Shown here piece after piece: positions 24,974-32,798 of a DNA stretch of 34,982 bases (its first letter is position 1; each line of letters begins with the position of its first letter). Under the pieces are notes generated by a model, which ran no database searches, was not told where the DNA came from, and saw nothing but the letters and a program-made list of their open reading frames with translations. This stretch comes from Prevotellaceae bacterium (GTDB taxonomy: Bacteria; Bacteroidota; Bacteroidia; Bacteroidales; Bacteroidaceae): assembly GCA_029226205.1 (NCBI GenBank), contig JAQXXT010000080.1, forward strand, positions 1 through 34,982. The letters are read 5' to 3'. Position numbers and translations under genes: made by a program.

Positions 24974-25138
24974 CGTAGGGGTGGCCCTTGTGGCCATCCT
25001 AAAATTCGCAAATATTTTCTGTTAGGGCGGCCACAAGGGTCTGTTCTAATTAGGGCGGCCACAAGGGCTTTTTCTAATTATGGCGGCCACAAGGACCTCT
25101 TCTAATTAGGGCGGCCACAAGGACCGCCCCTACGGAGG
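24974..25138. repeat. family A repeat array with 28-bp tandem units between two tRNAs
   Basis: One forward unit (CCGTAGGGGTGGCCCTTGTG, from 24973) faces four reverse units starting at 25025, 25053, 25081 and 25109, an exact 28-base period. Each reverse unit is GGCGGCCACAAGG followed by about nine variable bases and CTAATTA; the last ends in CCGCCCCTACGG. The region lies between tRNA-Pro and tRNA-Ser and would be transcribed in any joint precursor. Confidence 0.85.
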
Positions 25139-25145
25139 ATTATTG

Positions 25146-25219
25146 TCGGGGCGACAGGATTCGAACCTGCGACCGCCTGGTCCCAAACCAGGAGCGCTAC
25201 CGGGCTGCGCTACACCCCG
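25146..25219 (-). tRNA. tRNA-Pro (anticodon TGG)
   Basis: A 74-base cloverleaf. The acceptor CGGGGTG pairs with CGCCCCG, discriminator A, CCA not encoded. D arm GCGC...GCGC, anticodon stem CCTGG/CCAGG with loop TTTGGGA giving TGG, T arm GCAGG TTCGAAT CCTGT. Its promoter overlaps the end of the TPR gene. Confidence 0.95.
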
Positions 25220-25256
25220 TTTACCGGTCACTTCGACTATTGCCGAAATGCGAGTG

Positions 25257-25288
25257 CAAAGTTAACACTTTTATTTGGATTGACCAAA
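25257..25288 (-). promoter_or_regulatory. promoter of tRNA-Pro inside the TPR gene end
   Basis: On the minus strand TTTG at 25285-25288 and TAACTTTG at 25257-25264 are 20 bases apart. The -33 box lies within the last codons of the TPR-protein gene (stop at 25271). Confidence 0.65.
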
Positions 25289-25864
25289 TTTTCCCTCTAT
25301 TTTTTGTTTTATACTTGCTTCCTCACATCCGCGGATCATATTTCGGAGTTGGGCGAGCCGTGCCTTGCGGTTCTTGAGTTCGGTATGTCGTTCATAACCT
25401 TGCTGGGCCAGCAGAAAACATTCGTGGGCTTTGTCCCAGCCTTTTAGCATGAGATGACAATAGCCGAGCCGATAGTAGGCTTCTGCCTGTTCACTGTCAT
25501 AGCAGACGGGAAGCATCGCCTCATATTTTGGAATAGCCTCCTGCCACCGCTGCAAGGCGAAGAGACTCTCTGCCCATGCCCAGTAATAAAACGACCGCTC
25601 ATGGGGTGCCAGGTTCGTAAACGACGGTGCTGCCTCTTCGAAAACCTTCACGGCATTCTTATAGTCCCAGTCGTAATAGTAGCAAGTGGCGAGATAGGCC
25701 CGATAGCGTGGATTGAGATGATAGTGCTTGTCGAGGCGTGAAAGGATCAGCAGGCACTCGTGATATTTCCCGGCTGTGAAATATTCGAGTGCCTTACCAA
25801 GATCTTTCGCGTCGTCTGTCGGCGCAGCGGCAACGGCTGAGAGGATGATCAGAGGCGTGATCAC
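25271..25864 (-). CDS. tetratricopeptide repeat protein
   Basis: A 197-residue protein starting with a short hydrophobic segment (MITPLIILSAVAAAP), probably a signal peptide, followed by at least three TPR-like helical pairs (KALEYFTAGKYHECLLIL, YWAWAESLFALQRWQEAIPK, AYYRLGYCHLMLKGWDKAHE). TPR domains usually mediate protein contacts; the partner is unknown. Its start overlaps the M64 peptidase stop by four bases (ATGA), so translation is coupled, and a role with that exported peptidase is plausible. Confidence 0.85.
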   Translation of the reverse strand: MITPLIILSAVAAAPTDDAKDLGKALEYFTAGKYHECLLILSRLDKHYHLNPRYRAYLATCYYYDWDYKNAVKVFEEAAPSFTNLAPHERSFYYWAWAESLFALQRWQEAIPKYEAMLPVCYDSEQAEAYYRLGYCHLMLKGWDKAHECFLLAQQGYERHTELKNRKARLAQLRNMIRGCEEASIKQKIEGKFGQSK

Positions 25865-27129
25865 TTCGTATAGAAGTCAATGACCCGTGTGATGGCCTGG
25901 CGGCAGACGGGACAGAAATACGGGGTTGTGTTGTCACGCATACGGCAGTCGGGATAACCGCGGAAGACACCCTTCAGGCTGTAGCCGGCGCCCTCATAAA
26001 AGCCTACTTTAGGATCATACTGTTTCAGCTGTTTCTTTGTAGCTTTTGCCGGTGCGATGAGGTTCTCCCATTTACCATGGAAGTTAGCCTTGGTCGTGAT
26101 GTTCTGTTCCCACGGTTCAATGTCATGGGGATACATCGGAATCTGTTCCTCTTCATAGGCATACTCGTCAGCCAGTCCGGCAAAACTATGTCCGAACTCA
26201 TGGACGACGACGGGACGGTACCATTTGTTGTGGGTCATACTGAGGTTGTAACTATTGAGAATACCACCGCCACCATACTGGTCAGTATTGACAAGAACGA
26301 TGATATGCTCGTACGGAGTACCGGCGAGCCAGTCATGGAGGTCTTTAAGATGGAGCGTTGTCAGATAGCGCTTACTATAAAAGGTGTCGAAATGACTGTG
26401 GAGAGCTGTGTTTTTCCAGATACCTTCAGAAGGAGAACTCGTACCGCTCTCTTCTGACGGTGATTCTACAGCGATGATATTGAAGCAGTCACGGTGACTC
26501 TTGAAAGGCTCGTGGGCGAAGATGGCATCGACGGCGACCTTTGCGTCCTGGATGAACGTGTCCATCTCCTGTTTCTGATAACCTTCGGCGACAAAGGCGA
26601 TATGGATACAACGACTGGTGTCACGGGCCTGTTGCAGCGTGACATAAGGTGTTACGTCACGCTCGCCGATATGACGGATGAGAATATCGGTCGGCACAAC
26701 CTTATGGGTCAGCGTAGCGACGACATTGTGGCGGTTGTCACGCAGGTCGACGGTGACCTCTACGGTATCTTTCGGCATCGGGACGAGGAAGACGTTCTCG
26801 AAACTCTTCGTCTGGTGTTCAGCCTCGGGGTAAGACTGCCATTCCTGGAAAAGGGTGGAGAAGGAGTTGCGGTAGATGACTTTTCCGTCATGGTGACTGC
26901 GCACGGTGATCTGTCCGTCTCCCTCCATAGGGAGTTCTGCCAGACGCTGCCGTTTGCCATACCAGCGCGGAGAAGTACAGAGCTCGTCAACGGCGATATG
27001 ACTCTCCTTGGCATTGCCGCTGAAGATATAGTCAATGCGCAGGGTGCGGTCAGTGAAATAATCATCAAAATTCTGTGCCTGGAGTGACAGTGCCACGAGG
27101 AACAGCAGTAAAGTAGCGAATTTTCTCAT
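25861..27129 (-). CDS. M64 family metallopeptidase
   Basis: A 422-residue exported zinc peptidase. Residues 1-19 are a signal peptide (ending SLQAQ), about 20-150 the M64 N-terminal beta domain (FDDYFTDRTLRIDYIFSG), and about 160-420 the peptidase domain with FVAEGYQKQEMDTF and zinc motif HEFGH at 310-314 followed by GLADEY. The founding family member cleaves IgA; substrate here is unknown. C-terminal CPVC is seen in related proteins. It is the middle gene of a three-gene operon, 12 bases after the LysM gene. Confidence 0.94.
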   Translation of the reverse strand: MRKFATLLLFLVALSLQAQNFDDYFTDRTLRIDYIFSGNAKESHIAVDELCTSPRWYGKRQRLAELPMEGDGQITVRSHHDGKVIYRNSFSTLFQEWQSYPEAEHQTKSFENVFLVPMPKDTVEVTVDLRDNRHNVVATLTHKVVPTDILIRHIGERDVTPYVTLQQARDTSRCIHIAFVAEGYQKQEMDTFIQDAKVAVDAIFAHEPFKSHRDCFNIIAVESPSEESGTSSPSEGIWKNTALHSHFDTFYSKRYLTTLHLKDLHDWLAGTPYEHIIVLVNTDQYGGGGILNSYNLSMTHNKWYRPVVVHEFGHSFAGLADEYAYEEEQIPMYPHDIEPWEQNITTKANFHGKWENLIAPAKATKKQLKQYDPKVGFYEGAGYSLKGVFRGYPDCRMRDNTTPYFCPVCRQAITRVIDFYTK

Positions 27130-27141
27130 TTTGTTAATGTT

Positions 27142-28062
27142 TTATCTTACCCTCAGCCGGTCACCCGCATGAATCTGGTAATCGGGAGTGAGGTTATTCA
27201 TCTTGTAGAGGTTCTTCAGTCGGATGGCATATTTCTGAGCGATATCATACATGCTCTCTCCGGGCTGTACGACATGCGGACGATGCTTGAACTGCTTCGG
27301 CGCCTTCTTGCGCTTCTTCCGCAGATAGATGATGTCTCCGGGATGGAGGACATCATGCTTGTCGCGTTCATTGTATTTTGCCAGTTTCTTCCAGGAGATG
27401 CCTACTTCTGTACCGATACTCTTGAATGAGTCGCCTTCGCGGGCAACGAGGTAGTAGTTGTCGTTGAAGATCTTGATCGGGTGGAGCAGGCCATCAGCAT
27501 GGGTCGGCTGGTCATTGCCCGTATGACGTGCCATAAAGCGGTTAAAGTCATGGGCCTTGTCATATTGCTGAAGATTATACAGTTCAATGATGTTGATCAA
27601 CCGGTCGGCATACCGGGGATTCGTGGCATAACCACAGTCCTTCAGTCCGCGTGCCCATCCTTTATAATCCGTAATGTCGAGTTGAAAGAGTCGGTTGTAT
27701 CTTGGATGAGTCGTAAGGAACTTACTATGGTCCTCGTAACTCTCACGGGCATTACTGTAGACACGGAAACACTCGCCACGGGCATCATCATCGTGATACT
27801 GCGTAGGTCCTGTCCACTCATGACATTTAATGCCGAAGTGGTTGTTGCCTTGTGTGACGAGGTCACTGAGACCGGCACGGCTCTCAAAGACACCCTGTGC
27901 CAGCGTGATACTTGCGGGGATATGGTAACGCAGCATCTCCTCGATGGCGAGGTCCTTATATTGGTCGATATAATTCTGATAGGCACTGTTCCACTTCAGC
28001 TGTGCTCCGGCGGGGAGGACGGCTGTAAGAACAATGAGCAATATATTTAACAGTCTCTTCAT
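27142..28062 (-). CDS. LysM glucosaminidase-type peptidoglycan hydrolase
   Basis: From the ATG at 28062 (MKRLLN) the product is 306 residues. It has a signal peptide ending PAGAQ, a FlgJ/LytG-like glucosaminidase domain at about 28-175 (PASITLAQGVFESRAGLSDL, with E38-region catalytic glutamate, and NNHFGIKCHEWTG), and two LysM peptidoglycan-binding repeats (about 205-252 and 262-306, both ending PGD or AGD plus hydrophobics). It should cut glycan strands in the periplasm. The ORF is open 22 codons upstream, but that stretch is promoter-like DNA with a TATTTTTG at 28086-28093. Confidence 0.93.
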   Translation of the reverse strand: MKRLLNILLIVLTAVLPAGAQLKWNSAYQNYIDQYKDLAIEEMLRYHIPASITLAQGVFESRAGLSDLVTQGNNHFGIKCHEWTGPTQYHDDDARGECFRVYSNARESYEDHSKFLTTHPRYNRLFQLDITDYKGWARGLKDCGYATNPRYADRLINIIELYNLQQYDKAHDFNRFMARHTGNDQPTHADGLLHPIKIFNDNYYLVAREGDSFKSIGTEVGISWKKLAKYNERDKHDVLHPGDIIYLRKKRKKAPKQFKHRPHVVQPGESMYDIAQKYAIRLKNLYKMNNLTPDYQIHAGDRLRVR

Positions 28063-28147
28063 ATCATAGGAGGAAAAATCAACTGCAAAAATACAATTTT
28101 TTTGTGGAAAGGAATAAGAATACAACAAAAATTAGTATTTTTGCATC

Positions 28148-28519
28148 ATGAAGAAAGCGAAGGAAGTTATTTTGCTCTTAGGTTCCAATGTCGGTCAACA
28201 GAGTATAATAGAAAAGGCGAAGGAACAACTTGGCAGTATCTTATTGCCAGGGTGGACATCGTCGCAACTGTTGATGACGGCGCCGGTAGGCATTGTTGGT
28301 CCTGATTTCGCTAATGAAATCCTAACGGGAGCAACGGACCAAGATTATTCTTCTTTCTTGAAAGCCACTAAAAATATTGAGCGACAGATGGGCCGTTGCC
28401 CGGAAGATAAAGCTCTGGGAAAGATTATTATTGATATCGATATCCTTCTCTTTGACGGTATGCGTTATCATGAGAAAGACTGGGAGAGAGATTACGTCCA
28501 AGCACTGATGAAAAAGTAA
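28148..28519 (+). CDS. folK: 2-amino-4-hydroxy-6-hydroxymethyldihydropteridine diphosphokinase
   Basis: FolK (HPPK) transfers pyrophosphate from ATP to 6-hydroxymethyl-dihydropterin in folate synthesis. The 123-residue protein begins LLLGSNVG, contains ATKNIERQMGR and the metal-binding signature IDIDILLFDG. It is shorter than the about 160-residue E. coli enzyme, ending soon after the DID motif, so the C-terminal product-site segment is reduced. A TATTTTTG element ends only four bases before the ATG, suggesting a leaderless or near-leaderless transcript. Convergent with the LolA-like gene across a large palindrome. Confidence 0.88.
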   Translation: MKKAKEVILLLGSNVGQQSIIEKAKEQLGSILLPGWTSSQLLMTAPVGIVGPDFANEILTGATDQDYSSFLKATKNIERQMGRCPEDKALGKIIIDIDILLFDGMRYHEKDWERDYVQALMKK

Positions 28520-28526
28520 TAGTTGT

Positions 28527-28629
28527 TGCAGGGGCTGTCCCTTGTGGCGGCCCGATGCCGGTTTCGGCATTCATTTCCTGTATGATTCGGCGTTCCGCCG
28601 ACGGGCCGCCACAAGGGACGGCCCCTGCA
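28527..28629. repeat. 103-bp compound palindrome with two inner hairpins
   Basis: Outer arms 28527-28554 and 28602-28629 (28 bases each) are inverse complements with one mismatch that becomes G-U in RNA. Inside are two small hairpins, ATGCCG GTTT CGGCAT (28555-28570) and TCGGCG TTC CGCCGA (28587-28601). Folded, it would be a three-way junction. It separates the convergent folK and LolA-like genes and could terminate both. Confidence 0.85.
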
Positions 28630-28635
28630 TTAGGA

Positions 28636-29238
28636 TTATCTGAGGTCAATGACTTCTGCCTGCGGATAATCCTTGGCTCTGAACGTGAAGAGGCCGTCGG
28701 GCTGGTTCTTGGCCTGGAAACCACTGACGTGGATCGTGCTCCAGTTGCGTCCCTGACGCATGCGTACGACAGAGGGGACGTAAGAACGGCTGTTGATGGT
28801 GATGTACATCTCCTGAACCGTTCGTTTCTGATTGGCAGCCACGAGATGCACCACATAGTTCCCACCCTGACGCTTCATGGAAGTCTTATAGCCCGTCTTA
28901 TAGATATGGATGAACGTATAAGGGTTCATGGCCATCTGTTGGGCCTGCGTGGGATTGGAGACATTCACTTCCTGCGTCTTCTTCATATAGCTCCACTGTG
29001 TCTTACCGTTGAACCATACCGTAGCTAAAGGGGTGTGGGCATAGAACTTCTGTCCCTTGATAGCAATAGTACCCGACGTTGAACCGAAGTTCTTCGAAGA
29101 GATAGAGAAATTGGCGCGGGCGCCACCCTTACGGCCGATGACGGCGGCTGTCTTGTTCAATACCTGTGTTGCTGTCTGTGCTGACACGCTGATCGTCAGT
29201 GTCAGCAACAGCAAGAATGAAAGAAAAAATCGTTTCAT
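28636..29238 (-). CDS. LolA-like outer-membrane lipoprotein carrier
   Basis: A 200-residue protein from the ATG at 29238 (MKRFFLS), with a signal peptide ending SVSAQ. The body fits a LolA-like half barrel: ATQVLNKTAAVIG, GQKFYAHTPLATVWFNGKTQWSYM, EVNVSNPT, and a C-terminal TFRAKDYPQAEVIDLR. LolA carries lipoproteins across the periplasm. The position immediately after ftsK is the arrangement I recall from other Bacteroidales, which supports the call. The gap to ftsK is 41 bases and includes a leftover piece of family A repeat. Confidence 0.88.
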   Translation of the reverse strand: MKRFFLSFLLLLTLTISVSAQTATQVLNKTAAVIGRKGGARANFSISSKNFGSTSGTIAIKGQKFYAHTPLATVWFNGKTQWSYMKKTQEVNVSNPTQAQQMAMNPYTFIHIYKTGYKTSMKRQGGNYVVHLVAANQKRTVQEMYITINSRSYVPSVVRMRQGRNWSTIHVSGFQAKNQPDGLFTFRAKDYPQAEVIDLR

Positions 29239-29260
29239 ATCATCAAATATTTTTTTGTTC

Positions 29261-29277
29261 TGCACCCTACGGTGGAT
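29261..29277. repeat. solo tail of a family A repeat
   Basis: TGCACCCTACGGTGGAT matches the outer end of full family A units (compare 10752-10766) without the palindromic core. On the minus strand it reads GATCCACCGTAGGG starting two bases after the ftsK stop TAA. Confidence 0.6.
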
Positions 29278-29279
29278 CG

Positions 29280-31895
29280 TTATCCTCTTATTTGCGCGAT
29301 AAGCTGGTTGAGCTGGTTCTCATCCTGGATAAGGACTTCACGCGGCTTACTGCCTTGTGCGGGACCGACGATGCCGGCTTCTTCCATCTGGTCCATCAGT
29401 CGTCCGGCACGGTTATAACCGATCGAGAAACGACGCTGGATCATACTTGTTGAGCCCTGCTGACTGAGGACGATGGCATGTGCGGCCTCCTCAAAGAACG
29501 GGTCGAGGCTGCGGGCATCCATATTGCCGTTGCCACTGCCACCATTGCCATTGGGATCAACAGGCTCGGGAAGGATCAGCGGCTCGACAGGACCGGGCTG
29601 CGCGGCGATATAGTTGTTGATGGCCTCTACTTCGGGCGTATCGACGAAAGCACACTGTACACGTACAGGCTCATTGCCGTTGAGATAGAGCATATCACCA
29701 CGACCGATGAGCTGTTGGGCTCCCGTGCGGTCGAGGATGGTCTTACTATCGATGCCCGCACTGACCTTGAAGGCGATACGGCCCGGGAAGTTGGCCTTGA
29801 TATTACCCGTGATGATGCTCGTTGTAGGACGCTGTGTGGCGATGACCATATGGATACCAACGGCACGCGCCAATTGGGCGATACGGGCGATAGGCAACTC
29901 AATCTCCTTGCCGGCCGTCATGATCAGGTCACCGAACTCATCGATGACTACGACGATATACGGCATATACTCATGACCTTTCGTCAGATCAAGCTGATGG
30001 TTGACGAACTTGCGGTTATACTCCTTGATGTTTCGGGCACCGGCCATCTTCAACATATCGTAGCGGTGGTCCATGAGGGCACAGAGCGAGTTGAGCGTGC
30101 GTACGACCTTCGTAACATCGGTGATGATCGGCTCGTCATCGGGATCGACAACAGCCATGAAGTGCGGAGCAATCTTCGTATAGATACTGAACTCTACCTT
30201 CTTCGGGTCGATGAGCACGAACTTCAGCTCATTCGGATGCTTCTTATATAATAAGGAGGTGATGATGGCATTCAAGCCGACAGACTTGCCCTGACCGGTG
30301 GCACCGGCGACGAGGAGGTGTGGCACTTTCGCCAAATCAAACATGAAGACTTCATTCGTGATGGTCTTGCCGAGGGCGACCGGCAGTTCCATCTTCGTCT
30401 CCTGGAATTTCTTCGAGTCGAGGATACTCTTCATCGACACGATATGCGGTTTGGCATTCGGCACCTCTATACCAATGGTTCCTTTGCCGGGGATCGGCGC
30501 AATGATACGGATACCAAGTGCGGCAAGGCTCAGGGCGATATCATCCTCGAGGTTCTTGATACGGGAGATACGGACACCCTCCGCCGGCTGAATCTCATAG
30601 AGGGTAATCGTTGGACCGATCGTAGCCTTGATGGTCTTGATCTGAACGCCGAAATTGCCAAGGACCTCAATGATACGGTTCTTGTTGGCAATCTGTTCCT
30701 GTTCATCAATGACGGGGGCGTCATCATCAGGATAACTCTTCAACAGATCGAGGGTGGGGAAGTGATAGCGCGTGAACGGCTCACGGGGATTGATCGGCGT
30801 ACTGAGATCGATATCGCCGCTGACGGTGTTGCCCGAAGACTTCTCCTCTCCGGCTGCTACGGAAACTTCCATACCGCCAAGATCCGTTGCCGACTGGAGA
30901 TTATGAGCCAGGCGGCGCTCACGCTGCTGCTCGAGGAAACTGTGTGGCTGTTCGGCAGGCTCCGGAGAGGTCGTCGCCGCAGAGCCTTCAGCAGCTGTTG
31001 CCGCAGCCTCTTTGGCCTTGGATTCTTTCTCCAACTGGTCAAGATCAATCACCACCGGCTTAGGATCCTTTGACTCTTCAGCAGGTTGGGCGGTTTCTTG
31101 CTTTTCCGTCTCGTTGGTATTCTTTTCTTCCTCTTCGTGAGTTTCGTCGTGTTTACTGCCATAAAGATCCTCATCCGACAGGGTCTGCTGGTCTGCTGAC
31201 GTCTGGTCGTTAGGATTGGTTATCGTAAACTTCACCTTATTGCGGATGACACCAACGGGATTCAGACATTTGCGGACAAACGTGATAGTCTCCGATGTCA
31301 GATAAGTCAGGAAGATGATCGCCGTCAGAATAAGAATAGCGGTAAGACCGGGGGCACCGACGAGATTCTCCAGGAACTGTACCGAGAGGGCGCCGACGCC
31401 ACCGCCGGGATTCCATACCTCATCGCCGAACACGGGAGCCAGAAATTTAGCGAAGGTGACACTGCTCCAGATCATTGTCACGCTGAGACAGAGGAACCAT
31501 TTCCACAGATTGATCTTCCGGTAGACTCGCATCAGCTTGAGGGATACGAGTACGAAGAATACAGGGATGAGGAATGAGGGCAGACCGAAATTAGCCGAGA
31601 TGAGATAATAGGAGAGGATAGCGCCAAGACTGCCACAAGAGTTGGCAAACTCCTTATTACTGTTCAACCATTCGCCGGAGCGCATGCTCTCCAGGATACT
31701 CTGGTCGGCAGCACTCGTACGAAGGTAGGAGACCATTGCCACAAACATGACGATGGAGATGGCGAAGAGTGCCAGCCCCAGAATGAAGTCTATCCGTTCG
31801 TTACTGATAATATTTTGAAAGCCGACCGTCTCACCGGCATTCTTCGTCGGTTTACTGATTTTCTTGCTATTACGGTCAGATTTTTTACGTGCCAT
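29280..31895 (-). CDS. ftsK: FtsK/SpoIIIE DNA translocase
   Basis: FtsK pumps chromosomal DNA at the division septum and activates dimer resolution. The 871-residue protein has four predicted N-terminal membrane helices (about 35-58, 92-120, 133-155, 183-203), an acidic, Glu/Ala-rich linker (about 230-350), and the motor domain with Walker A GATGQGKS at 531-538 and Walker B IVVVIDEFGD at 647-656. A C-terminal winged-helix gamma domain (about 810-871, SIGYNRAGRLMDQMEEAGIV) reads DNA polarity sequences. Length is normal for Bacteroidetes. Co-directional with the LolA-like gene. Confidence 0.97.
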   Translation of the reverse strand: MARKKSDRNSKKISKPTKNAGETVGFQNIISNERIDFILGLALFAISIVMFVAMVSYLRTSAADQSILESMRSGEWLNSNKEFANSCGSLGAILSYYLISANFGLPSFLIPVFFVLVSLKLMRVYRKINLWKWFLCLSVTMIWSSVTFAKFLAPVFGDEVWNPGGGVGALSVQFLENLVGAPGLTAILILTAIIFLTYLTSETITFVRKCLNPVGVIRNKVKFTITNPNDQTSADQQTLSDEDLYGSKHDETHEEEEKNTNETEKQETAQPAEESKDPKPVVIDLDQLEKESKAKEAAATAAEGSAATTSPEPAEQPHSFLEQQRERRLAHNLQSATDLGGMEVSVAAGEEKSSGNTVSGDIDLSTPINPREPFTRYHFPTLDLLKSYPDDDAPVIDEQEQIANKNRIIEVLGNFGVQIKTIKATIGPTITLYEIQPAEGVRISRIKNLEDDIALSLAALGIRIIAPIPGKGTIGIEVPNAKPHIVSMKSILDSKKFQETKMELPVALGKTITNEVFMFDLAKVPHLLVAGATGQGKSVGLNAIITSLLYKKHPNELKFVLIDPKKVEFSIYTKIAPHFMAVVDPDDEPIITDVTKVVRTLNSLCALMDHRYDMLKMAGARNIKEYNRKFVNHQLDLTKGHEYMPYIVVVIDEFGDLIMTAGKEIELPIARIAQLARAVGIHMVIATQRPTTSIITGNIKANFPGRIAFKVSAGIDSKTILDRTGAQQLIGRGDMLYLNGNEPVRVQCAFVDTPEVEAINNYIAAQPGPVEPLILPEPVDPNGNGGSGNGNMDARSLDPFFEEAAHAIVLSQQGSTSMIQRRFSIGYNRAGRLMDQMEEAGIVGPAQGSKPREVLIQDENQLNQLIAQIRG

Positions 31896-31930
31896 ATCTA
31901 TTTTATTACTCTTTTTTCAAAATCTTCTTG

Positions 31931-31938
31931 CAAAAATA
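31931..31938 (-). promoter_or_regulatory. -7 element of ftsK
   Basis: The minus strand reads TATTTTTG (TAnnTTTG), 36 bases before the ftsK ATG, with a TTG 18 bases upstream. Confidence 0.4.
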
Positions 31939-31981
31939 GTGAAAATTCTCCAAACACAACTGCTTTTTCGTGTTTTTTTTC

Positions 31982-31989
31982 TAATTTTG
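31982..31989 (+). promoter_or_regulatory. -7 element of the exonuclease gene
   Basis: TAATTTTG matches TAnnTTTG, 22 bases before the ATG at 32012. No clear -33 box is visible. Confidence 0.4.
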
Positions 31990-32011
31990 CAGATTGTAAG
32001 GTAAAAATGGA

Positions 32012-32662
32012 ATGAAGAAAATATACAACAAGTTCGACAAGCATGCCATCGCGCAGCTGCCCCAAGTACAATTTCCCGGTAGGATCATCACGATTATCTC
32101 CCCGGGAGAGACAGAGAAAGCCGTTGACTATCTGCTCGCCAGCGATATCCTGGGCGTAGACACGGAGACGAAGCCATCATTTAAGAAAGGCCAGCATTTC
32201 CAGGTCTCACTGCTCCAGGTCTCCAATCGTACGACCTGTTTCCTGTTCCGTCTGAACCTTACGGGGATTACGCCGGCCATCATGCGGCTCCTCGAAGATA
32301 CGACCGTGCTGAAGGTCGGTCTGTCGTGGCATGATGATATTCTCGGTCTCGAGCGCCGTCACCAATTCAAGCCCGGTTGGTTCGTAGATTTGCAGACACT
32401 GGCACCGAAACTCGGCATTGAGGATATGAGTCTGCAGAAACTCTATGCGAACATTTTCCACATGAAGATTTCCAAGGGCCAGCGCCTGTCCAACTGGTGC
32501 GCTGATAATCTCCGTGACTCTCAGAAGCTCTATGCCGCCACGGATGCCTGGACGTGTATCCAGCTCTACGATGAGATGACACGCATGATCGAAACGGGCG
32601 ATTATATCTTGGAGAAAGTCCCTGAGCCAGCGCCGGAGCCTGCCACAGAGTCCCAGCCGTAG
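32012..32662 (+). CDS. 3'-5' exonuclease, RNase D-like (DEDDy)
   Basis: A 216-residue nuclease of the DEDDy class: D50 and E52 in GVDTETKPSF, an aspartate in LSWHDDILGL (108-109), and Y174-x3-D178 in YAATDAW. Only the exonuclease domain is present; the HRDC domains of true RNase D are missing, so it may act on RNA or DNA. The C-terminus is a Pro/Glu tail (EPAPEPATESQP), and its TAG stop lies inside the leading GTAGGGG of a family A repeat, so the tail may have been shaped by the repeat. Confidence 0.92.
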   Translation: MKKIYNKFDKHAIAQLPQVQFPGRIITIISPGETEKAVDYLLASDILGVDTETKPSFKKGQHFQVSLLQVSNRTTCFLFRLNLTGITPAIMRLLEDTTVLKVGLSWHDDILGLERRHQFKPGWFVDLQTLAPKLGIEDMSLQKLYANIFHMKISKGQRLSNWCADNLRDSQKLYAATDAWTCIQLYDEMTRMIETGDYILEKVPEPAPEPATESQP

Positions 32663-32773
32663 GGGCACCCCTTGTGGGCGCCTTAACCGGGAATTCGTGG
32701 GTGTTAGGACGGCCACAAGGGCCGCACCCTACGGTGGGTGTTAGGGCGCCCACAAGGGGTGCCCCTACGGTGG
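32658..32773. repeat. compound family A element, three units
   Basis: One forward unit (CGTAGGGGCACCCCTTGTGG, from 32658) is followed by a linker TTAACCGGGAATTCGTGG and two reverse units (GGACGGCCACAAGGGCCGCA at 32707-32726 and GGGCGCCCACAAGGGGTGCC at 32743-32762), each ending in CCTACGGTGG. It fills the gap between the exonuclease and methyltransferase genes. Bases 32658-32714 recur at 34033-34089. Confidence 0.85.
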
Positions 32774-32798
32774 CAAAAAATGAAAAAACAAGACAAGC

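Noticed and set aside
24818..25105. ORFs reading through the family A repeats (also 10712-10906 and 33928-34110)
   Set aside because: Their translations are repeat artefacts rich in GRPQG- or CGRP-type peptides, without independent coding signals.
25025..25135. 28-bp periodic repeats resembling a CRISPR array
   Set aside because: The variable part is only about nine bases, no true spacers exist, units are family A palindromes, and no cas genes are present.
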